This document shows positions 1 to 7,354 of a stretch of 15,807 nucleotides of DNA, in pieces. Under the pieces are notes generated by a model. That model was not told the DNA's origin, did no database searches, and was given only the letters and a program-made list of their open reading frames with translations. Position 1 is the stretch's first letter. Each line of letters begins with the position of its first letter. Source of the stretch: Chloroflexota bacterium. Lineage in GTDB: Bacteria; Chloroflexota; Dehalococcoidia; DSTF01; JACRBR01. The stretch covers positions 1 through 15,807 of the forward strand of contig JAKAMA010000010.1 of assembly GCA_021813085.1 (NCBI GenBank), given 5' to 3'. The translations under genes were made by a program, and so were the position numbers.

Positions 1-390
1 GCCGCGCTCGTCGACGCGCCGGCGCAGCTCGCGTTCGGGCGCGCCAAACGCGACGCCCTGCCGCGTACCTGCCGCGCGTGCCCGGTCCTGTCCGTCTGCA
101 ACGGCGGCTGTCCGAAGGACCGGTCCGCGGCCACGGCCGACGGTGAGCCCGGCCTCAACTACCTCTGCGCCGGCTATCGGCAGTTCTTCCAGCACGCCGC
201 GCCGTACATGCGGCGCATGGTGGAGTTGACGCGCCTCCGCCGGCCCGCCGGGGCAATCATGGCGGAGGTCAGGGAGACGGAGGCGCACGGCGAGCGCGCG
301 TGGCGCCGGGCGCCGCGCAACGGCCCGTGCCCCTGCGGGAGCGGGCGAAAGTACAAGCACTGCTGCCTGGCGGCGCGCGGCCCTCGCTGA
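1..390 (+). CDS. Anaerobic sulfatase maturase (radical SAM/SPASM), C-terminal part, with SEC-C tail; 5' truncated by window edge
   Basis: The reading frame is open from base 1 and ends at a TGA at 388-390, leaving 129 residues of the C-terminus. Window residues 24-37 show C-x2-C-x5-C-x3-C (CRACPVLSVCNGGC), followed by another Cys at 56 in GLNYLCAGY. This is the SPASM auxiliary iron-sulfur cluster pattern of anaerobic sulfatase-maturing enzymes, which oxidise an active-site Cys or Ser of sulfatases to formylglycine in the cytoplasm. The last 20 residues carry a SEC-C zinc motif, C-x-C-x8-C-C (PCPCGSGRKYKHCC, Cys 110, 112, 121, 122). SEC-C tails occur on part of this enzyme family; their role is unclear and may be protein or ribosome contact. 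The radical SAM core (CxxxCxxC) lies left of the window and cannot be checked. No sulfatase gene is visible here. The main alternative is another SPASM peptide-modifying enzyme, but the Cys spacing and GLNYLC context fit a sulfatase maturase best. Confidence 0.85.
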   Translation, partial: AALVDAPAQLAFGRAKRDALPRTCRACPVLSVCNGGCPKDRSAATADGEPGLNYLCAGYRQFFQHAAPYMRRMVELTRLRRPAGAIMAEVRETEAHGERAWRRAPRNGPCPCGSGRKYKHCCLAARGPR

Positions 391-404
391 GCCGGCCGCG
401 CGCC
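372..404. terminator. Perfect 11-bp-stem hairpin between convergent genes; likely bidirectional terminator
   Basis: Bases 372-382 (GGCGCGCGGCC) and 394-404 (GGCCGCGCGCC) are perfect reverse complements around an 11-nt loop. The left arm lies inside the last codons of the sulfatase maturase and the loop spans its stop codon. The hairpin is about 18 nt past the stop of the oppositely oriented AGPS-like gene. The 31-bp gap between these converging genes has no room for two separate terminators, so a shared one is plausible. There is no T-tract on either side, so the intrinsic activity is inferred from position and stem strength only. Confidence 0.5.
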
Positions 405-421
405 AAGCAGGCGACGGCGGG

Positions 422-1831
422 TCAGCGGGGCCCTGGCGGCGGAAGCAACACACCGGGATTGAGCAGCCCGTCGGGGTCAAGGGCGCGCTTGAGGTCCCGC
501 AGGAGCGCGACGCCGGCGTCGCCGATCTCGTCGACGAGCCAGTTGCGGCGCACCCGGCCGATGCCGTGGTGGTGCGCGATGCCGGCGCCGGCGGCGACGC
601 TGGCGTTCATCGTGCGCTCCCAGCACGCGCGGTACGCCGCCGGCATGCGCTCGCGCTCTTCGACGCGCACGGCGAAGGTAAAGTAGAAGTTGGTGCCGGA
701 ACGGTACGAGTGGCTGGTGTGCGCCGAGGCCATGAGGATCCCCGGGACGTGGCGCAGGGAGCGGGTCACGTCGGCGTACAGGCGCGGCGCAAGATCCCAC
801 GTGCAGGCGACCTCGATCGTGTCGACGACCAGGCCCTGCTCGTTCAGCTCGCGGAAGGAGGGGACGCTGTTGCGGTGCTCCAGCCAGTGGCCCACGCAGG
901 CGACGTCCGCCTCGTCGCCGCCGGCGGCGGCGCTCAATGCGGCGACGGCTTCGACCTCTTCCTTCACCGCGGACGCCGGGCCCTCGTGCAGGAGGATCAG
1001 CAGGCTCCGCCCCGCGGGACACCAGGCCGCGAAGGTGCGCTGCGACTCGAGCGCGTCGTACAGCCGAACCACCGGCGGCCGCCAGCCGGCGCGCATGATC
1101 CGCCTGATCGCCTCGATGCCGTCGTCGAAGGCCGCGAAGTGGGACGCCTGCCCGACCGACGCCTCCGGCAACGGGCGTAGCGAGAACGTCACCTCGGTGA
1201 TCACGCCGAGCGTGCCCTCGCTGCCCATGAAGACCTGGCGCAGATCGGGGCCGGCCGCGGCGCGCGGCGTCTCGCGTGTGCGCAACACGGACCCGTCCGG
1301 CAGGACGACTTCGAGCGCCAGAACCAGATCCTCGATCGACCCGTAGCCGGTCGAGTACTGGCCCGAGGCGCGCGTGGCGACCCAGCCGCCGACGGTGGAC
1401 AGGGCGACCGACTGGGGCCAGTGGCCGATCGTCAGGCCGTCCTGGCGCACACGCTCCTCGGCGTCGATGCCGAGCGTGCCGGCGCGGAAGCATGCGGTGA
1501 GGTTGTGGTCGCTGAGCCGCACCAGCCCCTCGAGCCCGCGCGTGGACAGCACGACGCTCTCAGGGGTCGCCTCGATGGCCCCGCAGACGCCCGAGGCGCC
1601 GCCGAACGGGATGACGGCGGCGTGTCCGGCGCGGCAGATGCGCAGCGTCTGCGCGACGTCCTCCGTCGACCTCGCGCGCACGACGGCGCGCGGCGGCGGC
1701 GCCCCCCTGCCGAGGAGGTCGTGGATCTCCGCCAGCGCCCAGTAGTCGCGCCGGTGCGCGGCGAGCGTCTCCGGGTCCGTCAGGACGCGGTCGCCGAGCG
1801 CGGCGCGCAAGGCTGCGACGATATCGCTCAT
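422..1831 (-). CDS. FAD-binding oxidase of the alkyl-DHAP synthase (AGPS)/GlcD family
   Basis: This 469-residue soluble flavoprotein is of the vanillyl-alcohol-oxidase/PCMH type. The N-terminal FAD domain (about 45-220) has PFGGASGVCGA at 75-85 and the segment GHWPQS...STVGGWVATRASGQYSTGYGS at 136-165, which resembles alkyldihydroxyacetonephosphate synthase more than glycolate oxidase GlcD. The C-terminal cap has SHSYRSGTNFYFTF with Tyr376, and a triple-His block HHHGIGRVR at 420-428. These correspond to the catalytic Tyr and His-His-His region of eukaryotic AGPS. It ends with a family-typical DPDGLLNPGVLLP. AGPS swaps the acyl chain of acyl-DHAP for a fatty alcohol to make ether lipid precursors; whether this bacterial homologue does so is unknown. 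Its ATG overlaps the glpD stop (ATGA at 1828-1831), so the two are probably translationally coupled. The alternative is a 2-hydroxy-acid or other flavin dehydrogenase. The family is confident, the substrate is not. Confidence 0.85.
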   Translation of the reverse strand: MSDIVAALRAALGDRVLTDPETLAAHRRDYWALAEIHDLLGRGAPPPRAVVRARSTEDVAQTLRICRAGHAAVIPFGGASGVCGAIEATPESVVLSTRGLEGLVRLSDHNLTACFRAGTLGIDAEERVRQDGLTIGHWPQSVALSTVGGWVATRASGQYSTGYGSIEDLVLALEVVLPDGSVLRTRETPRAAAGPDLRQVFMGSEGTLGVITEVTFSLRPLPEASVGQASHFAAFDDGIEAIRRIMRAGWRPPVVRLYDALESQRTFAAWCPAGRSLLILLHEGPASAVKEEVEAVAALSAAAGGDEADVACVGHWLEHRNSVPSFRELNEQGLVVDTIEVACTWDLAPRLYADVTRSLRHVPGILMASAHTSHSYRSGTNFYFTFAVRVEERERMPAAYRACWERTMNASVAAGAGIAHHHGIGRVRRNWLVDEIGDAGVALLRDLKRALDPDGLLNPGVLLPPPGPR

Positions 1832-3453
1832 GCGGCGGCTCCGCCGAAGCGCAGGTCTGCGGCCAGGCGTCCGCGCGTCCGCTCGACCTCATCACCGGTC
1901 CGCTGCGGGCTCCAGCCCAGCAGCTCCGCCATGCGCCTCGCCAGCGGCTCGACGCTGCGGCGCGCCGCCTCGGGCTCGTAGAGCGCGACGCGCGTGCGCC
2001 GGTAGACCACATCTTCGACCCGCACGGCGCCCTCCTTCAACACACTCCAGTCGACCTCTCCCGTGAGCAGCGGGACACCTTCCGCCAGCGGCGCGGCGCC
2101 GAGCCGGGCGACGGCGGGCGCCTCGCAGCCGTACAGCCGCGCCAGCCGGGAGGCGACGGCGCCATCGACGCCGAACTCCTCGACGAGGGATCGCGCCAGG
2201 CCGTCCAGGTCGCCGTCGAACGCACCGCCGGGCAGCGGGCCCTCTTCGGCACGGGGCAGCTCCCGTCCCAGCACGCGCGCGACGGTGCCGAGGACCCGCT
2301 CGACGGTGGGCCGATACCCCGTCAGCTTGCCGCCGGCAACCGTCACCACGCCGGCGCGGCCCAACCGCACCTCGTCGCTGCGTGAGACGTCGGCTGGCTT
2401 CTTTCCCGGCTGGGCCACCAGCGGCCGCAGTCCCGACCACGCCGCGGTCACGTCGCCCGGCCCCGGCGGGTCGATGGACAGGTACCGCGCGAGCGGCTCC
2501 AGAAGGTATGCGACGTCCTCAGTCGAGATCTCCGGCCACACCCGCGGGCCCTGCGTCCACGTGGTGTCCGTGGTACCGATGAACACCACGTCGCGCTGCG
2601 GGATGGCGAAGATCGAGCGCCCGTCGCGGGTGCGCATGACGACGATGTTGCGCAGGGGCAGGCGCGAGGCCGGCAGCACGACGTGCACGCCCTTCGAGAG
2701 GTGCAACTGCACCGGGGCGTCCGGCTCCTCCAGGCGGCGCACCGCATCGACCCACGGGCCCGCGGCGTTGACGACGCAGTGCGCGCGCACGCGGACGCGC
2801 CGGCCGGAGAGCGCGCACGCCGCCTCCACACCGATGGCGCGTCCGTCCTCGACGAGGATCCCGTCGACGGGCGCATGGTTGAGCAGGCGCGCGCCGCTCG
2901 CAGCCGCGGCGCGCAGGTTGGCGACGACCAGCCGTGCGTCGTCGGTGAGGTACTCGCGAAAGGCGCAGGCGTACGGAAACCGCGTACGGTCGAGCAGCGG
3001 CTCCTCCCGTTCGAGGTCGCGGCCCGACCAACCGTGATGCAGGTCGGCACGCCCGACCGCGCCCAGCCGCTCGTACAGGGTCACGCCCGCCCGGTACGCG
3101 AGCAAGGCGGCGCGTGATTGCACGGGGAGCACCATCCAGCGGCGCTCGGCCAGGTGCGGCGCCAGCCGGAAGACCGCCTTCCGTTCCAACGCCGTCTCGC
3201 GCACGAGCCTCACCTCGCCCTTCGCCAGGTAGCGCAGGCCACCGTGGATGAGCTTGGACGAGCGGCTCGAGGTGCCGGAAGCGAAGTCCTCGGCTTCCAG
3301 CAGCGCCACCGAGAGGCCGCCCAGCCCCGCCCGGCGCGCCAGGCCCGCGCCGGTGATGCCGCCGCCGATCACCGCCAGGTCGAAGCGCTCCGTCTCCAGC
3401 GCCCGCAGCGTGGCCTCGCGGTCGAGCGTGGAGATCACCGGGCCATCGGACAT
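1828..3453 (-). CDS. glpD: Aerobic-type FAD-dependent glycerol-3-phosphate dehydrogenase
   Basis: This 541-residue enzyme should oxidise sn-glycerol-3-phosphate to dihydroxyacetone phosphate, passing electrons via FAD to the quinone pool at the membrane. An N-terminal Rossmann FAD motif GGGITGAG is at 30-37. The GlpD signature GTSSRSSKLIHGGLRYL is at 60-76, FIGTTDTTW at 291-299, SGLRPL with the substrate-binding Arg at about 342, and GGKLTGYR at 374-381. The C-terminal DAO_C helical domain carries KEGAVRVEDVVYRRTR at 473-488. The length is close to known GlpD proteins (about 500-560). The frame stays open far upstream, but the ATG at 3453 is preferred because the flavin motif starts about 28 residues later and an AGGTGG ribosome site sits 7 nt before it. 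The gene is first in a two-gene unit with the AGPS-like flavoprotein, which fits supply of DHAP. No glycerol kinase or transporter is visible. Confidence 0.94.
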   Translation of the reverse strand: MSDGPVISTLDREATLRALETERFDLAVIGGGITGAGLARRAGLGGLSVALLEAEDFASGTSSRSSKLIHGGLRYLAKGEVRLVRETALERKAVFRLAPHLAERRWMVLPVQSRAALLAYRAGVTLYERLGAVGRADLHHGWSGRDLEREEPLLDRTRFPYACAFREYLTDDARLVVANLRAAAASGARLLNHAPVDGILVEDGRAIGVEAACALSGRRVRVRAHCVVNAAGPWVDAVRRLEEPDAPVQLHLSKGVHVVLPASRLPLRNIVVMRTRDGRSIFAIPQRDVVFIGTTDTTWTQGPRVWPEISTEDVAYLLEPLARYLSIDPPGPGDVTAAWSGLRPLVAQPGKKPADVSRSDEVRLGRAGVVTVAGGKLTGYRPTVERVLGTVARVLGRELPRAEEGPLPGGAFDGDLDGLARSLVEEFGVDGAVASRLARLYGCEAPAVARLGAAPLAEGVPLLTGEVDWSVLKEGAVRVEDVVYRRTRVALYEPEAARRSVEPLARRMAELLGWSPQRTGDEVERTRGRLAADLRFGGAAA

Positions 3454-3460
3454 CGCGTCG

Positions 3461-3466
3461 CCACCT
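3461..3466 (-). promoter_or_regulatory. Ribosome binding site that sets the glpD start
   Basis: On the minus strand AGGTGG ends 7 nt before the ATG at 3453. Another in-frame ATG at 3555 would add 34 Arg/Pro-rich residues that match nothing in GlpD, so this site decides the start. Confidence 0.65.
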
Positions 3467-3573
3467 GGCCGCCGGCGGACGCGCCGCGGGCGGCATCGCG
3501 CCCGGCGAGCCGCCGGAGCCGCTGACTGCCCGGGAGGATCCCGCGCCAGGCGCATGGAACCGCAGACGCGCAG

Positions 3574-3592
3574 CCGGCGCAAGCTGCGCCGG
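3574..3592. repeat. Perfect 8-bp inverted repeat in the divergent promoter region (operator or hairpin candidate)
   Basis: CCGGCGCA at 3574-3581 and TGCGCCGG at 3585-3592 are exact reverse complements around AGC. The repeat lies between divergent glpD and the carboxylase operon, 14 nt upstream of the proposed -35 box of the latter. It could be a dimeric repressor site (for example of a TetR-type regulator, common for such operons) or simply a stable hairpin in the glpD leader. No regulator gene is in the window to link to it. Confidence 0.35.
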
Positions 3593-3606
3593 GCCGGGCG
3601 GGTGCA

Positions 3607-3636
3607 TTGCGCGGCCAGAATCCACGCGCCTACAAT
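3607..3636 (+). promoter_or_regulatory. Candidate sigma-70-type promoter for the carboxylase operon
   Basis: TTGCGC at 3607-3612 and TACAAT at 3631-3636 are separated by 18 nt, in an otherwise extremely GC-rich intergenic stretch. The predicted start site near 3643 would give a leader of about 90 nt before the GTG start at 3735. The match was made by eye only. Confidence 0.45.
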
Positions 3637-3657
3637 GCTGTCCGCAGCGAGAGGGAT

Positions 3658-3724
3658 CACCGGCGACGTCTCCCGGTGGGCCGCCCCGGTCGCCTCCTGC
3701 ACCGAACGCCTGCGACGCAGGGAG
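3658..3724 (+). promoter_or_regulatory. Structured 5' leader of the carboxylase operon; SD site inside competing hairpins
   Basis: The likely Shine-Dalgarno sequence is GGGAG at 3720-3724, 10 nt before the GTG start. It can pair in two exclusive ways. A short hairpin uses CCTGC (3709-3713) with GCAGG (3717-3721). A longer one uses CTCCTGC (3694-3700) with GCAGGGAG (3717-3724), with one bulged G. Upstream, CACCGG (3658-3663) pairs with CCGGTG (3673-3678) around a 9-nt loop. The complementarity is visible in the sequence; translational control is inference. In DNA this rich in G and C, such pairings can also arise by chance. Confidence 0.3.
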
Positions 3725-3734
3725 CGATCGAAAA

Positions 3735-5363
3735 GTGGAGCGCTGGCAGACCCGCATCGACACAACCTCCGAGAGCTTCCGGGCGAACCGCGAAGCGATG
3801 GGCGCGCTGCTCCAGGAGATGGAGGCGCAACTTGCGCTTGCGCGCGCCGGCGGCGGTGAGCGCAGCATCGCCCGCCACCGGAAGCGCGGAAAGCTGCTGG
3901 TGCGGGAGCGGATCGAACTGCTGCTCGACGAGGACGCACCCTTCCTGGAGCTGAGCCCGTTGGCGGGCTGGGGCAGCGACTACGCCGTCGGTGGCGGGCT
4001 CGTCACGGGCATCGGCGTCGTCAGCGGCGTGGAGTGCATCATCGCCGCCAACGACCCGACGGTGCTGGGCGGCGCGATCACGCCGATCTCCAACAAGAAG
4101 ACGGACCGGGCGCTGGAGATCGCCCGCCTCAACCGCCTGCCATACGTCCAGTTCGTCGAGTCCGCCGGCGCGGACCTGCGGCGTGGGGATGAGTCAGCCG
4201 AAGCCGAGATGCGCCGGCAGACGGGCCACTTCGCGGAGAGCGGGCGATTCTTCCACGACATCACGGCGCTGTCGGCCGCACGGATCCCGACGGTTTCACT
4301 CGTCTTCGGCAGCTCGACGGCCGGCGGCGCCTACCAGCCGGGCATGTCCGACTACAACATCTTCATCCGCGGACGCTCCAAGGTGTTTCTGGGCGGGCCG
4401 CCGCTGGTGAAGATGGCGACCGGCGAGGATTCGGACGACGAGGAGCTCGGTGGCGCGGAGATGCACGCGACGATGTCCGGCCTGGCCGACTACCTGGCCG
4501 AAGATGAACTCGATGCCCTCCGCATCGCCCGCGGCGTCATGGCGCACCTCAACTGGCGGAAGCTTGGCCCGGGGCCGACGATGCCCGCGGACGAACCGCT
4601 GTTCGATCCCGACGAACTGCTCGGCCTGCTGTCCGTCGATCTCCGCACACCGATGGACATCCGCGAGGTCATCGCCCGTATCGTGGACGGCTCCCGCTTC
4701 GAAGAGTTCAAGCCGCTCTACGGCCGCACGCTCGTCACGGGCTGGGCCTCCATCCACGGCTTTCCGGTGGGCATCCTCGGCAACAACGGGGTGCTCTTCT
4801 CCGACTCGTCCGAGAAGGCCACGCAGTTCATCCAGCTCTGCAACCAGGTCGACGTCCCGATCATCTTCCTGCAGAACATCACCGGCTACATCGTCGGTAA
4901 GGTCTACGAGCAGGGTGGCATCGTCAAGAACGGTTCGAAGATGATCAACGCGGTTTCCAACTCCAGGGTCCCGCACATCACGGTCATCATCGGTGCCAGC
5001 TACGGGGCGGGGAACTACGGTATGAGCGGCCGGGCGTACGACACGCGCTTCGTGTTCACGTGGCCGACGGCGAAGATCGCGGTAATGGGCCCGAAGCAAC
5101 TCGCCGGTGTCATGTCGATCGTGCGACGCGGGTCGGCGGCGGCGGCCGGGCGCGCGTTCGATGAGGAGGAGGACGCCCGCCTCACCGCGGCGGTCGAGGA
5201 CCGGTCAGAGAAGGAGTCGCTTGCCCTGTATGCCACCGGGCGCGTCGCCGACGACGGCATCATCGACCCCCGCGACACGCGCACGGTGCTGGGGATCACC
5301 CTGTCCGCCTGCCACAACGCCGAAGTGAAGGGCGCCGACGGCTACGGCGTCTTCCGGATGTAG
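3735..5363 (+). CDS. Acyl-CoA carboxylase carboxyltransferase (beta) subunit, methylcrotonyl-/geranyl-CoA carboxylase type
   Basis: This 542-residue biotin-dependent carboxyltransferase moves the carboxyl group from carboxybiotin to an acyl-CoA. It has two crotonase-fold halves. The N-half carries RHRKRGKLLVRERI (48-60) and the acyl-CoA oxyanion loop SSTAGGAYQPGMSD (193-206). The C-half carries LQNITGYIVG (379-388) and the biotin-side loop ASYGAGNYGMSGRAYD (421-436). The length and the GAGNYGM motif match the 3-methylcrotonyl-CoA and geranyl-CoA carboxylase beta subunits rather than AccD of acetyl-CoA carboxylase. The GTG start at 3735 is chosen because the first 30 residues already show the family N-terminus (RIDTTSESFRANREAM) and there is no earlier in-frame start. 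The gene is first in the five-gene operon and lies 5 nt before its biotin carboxylase partner. The operon context with AtuA hints at a branched or isoprenoid substrate, but methylcrotonyl-CoA is equally possible from sequence alone. Confidence 0.93.
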   Translation: MERWQTRIDTTSESFRANREAMGALLQEMEAQLALARAGGGERSIARHRKRGKLLVRERIELLLDEDAPFLELSPLAGWGSDYAVGGGLVTGIGVVSGVECIIAANDPTVLGGAITPISNKKTDRALEIARLNRLPYVQFVESAGADLRRGDESAEAEMRRQTGHFAESGRFFHDITALSAARIPTVSLVFGSSTAGGAYQPGMSDYNIFIRGRSKVFLGGPPLVKMATGEDSDDEELGGAEMHATMSGLADYLAEDELDALRIARGVMAHLNWRKLGPGPTMPADEPLFDPDELLGLLSVDLRTPMDIREVIARIVDGSRFEEFKPLYGRTLVTGWASIHGFPVGILGNNGVLFSDSSEKATQFIQLCNQVDVPIIFLQNITGYIVGKVYEQGGIVKNGSKMINAVSNSRVPHITVIIGASYGAGNYGMSGRAYDTRFVFTWPTAKIAVMGPKQLAGVMSIVRRGSAAAAGRAFDEEEDARLTAAVEDRSEKESLALYATGRVADDGIIDPRDTRTVLGITLSACHNAEVKGADGYGVFRM

Positions 5364-5368
5364 CGCCG

Positions 5369-7354
5369 ATGTCACGGATCACGAAGCTGCTCATTGCCGG
5401 CCGCGGCGAGATCGTCCGCCGCATCATGCGGACCGCGCGGGAGATGGGCATCGCCACGGTGGCGGTCTACGCCGATTCCGACGCCACGGCCCCGTTCGTG
5501 CGCGAGGCGGATGAGGCGGTGGCGCTGCGCGCGACGACGAGCGCCGAGACCTACCTGGACGTGGCCAAGATCCTCGAGGCCGCCGGGCGCACCGGCGCGG
5601 ACGGCGTCCACCCGGGCTATGGCTTCCTCGCCGAGAACGCGGAGTTCGCCCGCGCCGTCATCGATGCGGGCCTCGTCTGGGTGGGCCCACGGGCGGAGGC
5701 CATCGCCGCCATGGGCGACAAGATCGTCGCCAAGAGGCGGATGACGGAGGCGGGGGTGCCCACGCTGCCGGCCGTCGAGGTAACGGGTGAGATCGGCGAT
5801 GAACTCGTGCGGCGGACGCGAGAACTGGGCTATCCGTTGCTCGTGAAGGCGGCGCTCGGAGGAGGAGGCAAGGGCATGCGCGTCGTGAGCAGCGAGGCCG
5901 CCCTGGCCGAGGCTGTCGCCGGCGCCCGGCGCGAAGCCGCCGCGGCGTTCGGCAACGACACGGTGTTCCTGGAGCGTTGCCTGGAGACCGCGCGCCACGT
6001 GGAGGTCCAGATCGTTGGCGACCGGTACGGAAACGTCGTCCACTGCTTCGAGCGCGAGTGCTCGATCCAGCGCCGGCACCAGAAGATCATCGAGGAGGCG
6101 CCGTCGCCGGCGGTCGACGCCGGACTGCGCCTCAGGCTGGGCGAGGCGGCCGTGGCGGCCGGCAAGGCCGTCGGCTATGACAACGCCGGGACGGTCGAGT
6201 TCCTGCTGGACAGCGACGGCAACTTCTATTTCCTGGAGATGAACACCCGGCTGCAGGTGGAGCACCCGGTGACCGAGGAGATCACCGGGCTGGACCTGGT
6301 GCGAGAGCAGATCCGGGTGGCGGAGGGCGATCCGCTCTCGTTCCGGCAGGAAGACCTGCGCATCGACGGCCACGCGATCGAGGCGCGCGTCTACGCCGAG
6401 GACGCCGCGAACGACTTCCTGCCGGCCACGGGCCGGCTCCTGGCCTGGGACCCCGACCCCGCACTGCCGGCGCGCTTCGAGTCCGCTGTCGAGACCGGCT
6501 CCGAAGTATCCCCGTACTTCGACCCCATGCTCGCCAAGGTCATCGTCCACGCGCCCACGCGGGCGGAGGCCGCGTTGCGGCTGGCGAACGTGCTCGAGCG
6601 ATTGCGCCTGCACGGCGTCACGACCAACCGGGACTTCCTGGTCAATGTCCTCCGGCACGATGCCTTCCTTTCGGGTGACACGAGCACCGATTTCATCGAG
6701 CGGCACGGCCCGGCGCGGGAGCGCGCGATACGGGCGGATGAAGTGCGCGCGGCGGCGCTCGCGGTCGCGCTGGACGCACAGCGGGCGCACAGGGCCAAGG
6801 CACGCGTGCTCACGACCATTCCCTCGGGTTGGCGGAACAATCCTTCGACGATGCAAGAGGTGCGGTTCATGCACCGCGGCGAAGAGGTCATCGCCCGGTA
6901 CCTCCGAGGGCGGGACGGTGGGTTCACGTACGACGTTGACCGGCACCGCGGCGAGGCGCGCATCGTCCGGGCGGAGGACGGGCGGATTGAGCTTGAGATC
7001 GACGGCGTGCAGCGCACGTTGTCCGTCACGAGCGATGGCCTGCGTCACTGGGTGCAGGGAGCGACCGGGGAGGTAAGGCTGATCGAGGTCCCCCGCTTCC
7101 CGGAGCCTGCGCAGGAGCGCGTCACGGGAGGGTACGTGGCGCCCATGCCGGGCAAGGTCGTGCTCGTGCACGTCGCGCCGGGCCAGCGGGTCAGCGCCGG
7201 CCAGGTGCTGATGATCCTGGAAGCGATGAAGATGGAGCACTCGATTACCTGCACGGAAGACAGCACCGTCAACGAAGTGCGCGTCACCGTGGGCGCGCAG
7301 GTTGAGGCCGGGCAGGTGCTACTGGTTGTTGACGCGGTGGAGGGCGAGGCATGA
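5369..7354 (+). CDS. Acyl-CoA carboxylase biotin carboxylase/biotin carboxyl carrier (alpha) subunit
   Basis: This 661-residue enzyme carboxylates biotin using ATP and bicarbonate and delivers it to the preceding carboxyltransferase. The biotin carboxylase domain (about 3-450) has an ATP-grasp glycine loop GGGGKGM at 164-170, FERECSIQRRHQKIIEEAP at 227-245, and EMNTRLQVEHP at 290-300 with Glu290, Asn292 and Arg294. Arg340 in EARVYAED completes the catalytic set. A BT-type linker domain spans roughly 490-580. The C-terminal biotinyl domain ends in EAMKMEH with the biotin-accepting Lys621 (codon 7229-7231). This layout is that of methylcrotonyl-/geranyl-/long-chain acyl-CoA carboxylase alpha subunits. 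One oddity is the N-terminal motif, AGRGEI instead of the common ANRGEI. The gene starts 5 nt after the beta subunit, and its TGA overlaps the next ATG by 4 nt. Confidence 0.95.
   Translation: MSRITKLLIAGRGEIVRRIMRTAREMGIATVAVYADSDATAPFVREADEAVALRATTSAETYLDVAKILEAAGRTGADGVHPGYGFLAENAEFARAVIDAGLVWVGPRAEAIAAMGDKIVAKRRMTEAGVPTLPAVEVTGEIGDELVRRTRELGYPLLVKAALGGGGKGMRVVSSEAALAEAVAGARREAAAAFGNDTVFLERCLETARHVEVQIVGDRYGNVVHCFERECSIQRRHQKIIEEAPSPAVDAGLRLRLGEAAVAAGKAVGYDNAGTVEFLLDSDGNFYFLEMNTRLQVEHPVTEEITGLDLVREQIRVAEGDPLSFRQEDLRIDGHAIEARVYAEDAANDFLPATGRLLAWDPDPALPARFESAVETGSEVSPYFDPMLAKVIVHAPTRAEAALRLANVLERLRLHGVTTNRDFLVNVLRHDAFLSGDTSTDFIERHGPARERAIRADEVRAAALAVALDAQRAHRAKARVLTTIPSGWRNNPSTMQEVRFMHRGEEVIARYLRGRDGGFTYDVDRHRGEARIVRAEDGRIELEIDGVQRTLSVTSDGLRHWVQGATGEVRLIEVPRFPEPAQERVTGGYVAPMPGKVVLVHVAPGQRVSAGQVLMILEAMKMEHSITCTEDSTVNEVRVTVGAQVEAGQVLLVVDAVEGEA

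Noticed and set aside
391..421. Small gene or RNA between the maturase and the AGPS-like gene
   Set aside because: Only 31 bp, explained by the terminator hairpin and spacer.
3454..3734. Known riboswitch or small RNA in the divergent intergenic region
   Set aside because: I recognise no conserved riboswitch core; only simple hairpins are visible, so these were reported as unassigned leader structure.
3454..3939. N-terminal extension of glpD by up to 162 residues
   Set aside because: The extra residues are Arg/Pro/Ala-rich, run across the divergent promoter region and into the start of the carboxyltransferase gene, and a good ribosome site supports ATG 3453.
5372..7240. Long minus-strand open frame (about 620 codons) opposite the biotin carboxylase gene
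   Set aside because: It mirrors the codon pattern of the real gene, is rich in Arg, His and Asp, and has no recognisable domain. Long antisense frames are expected at this GC content.
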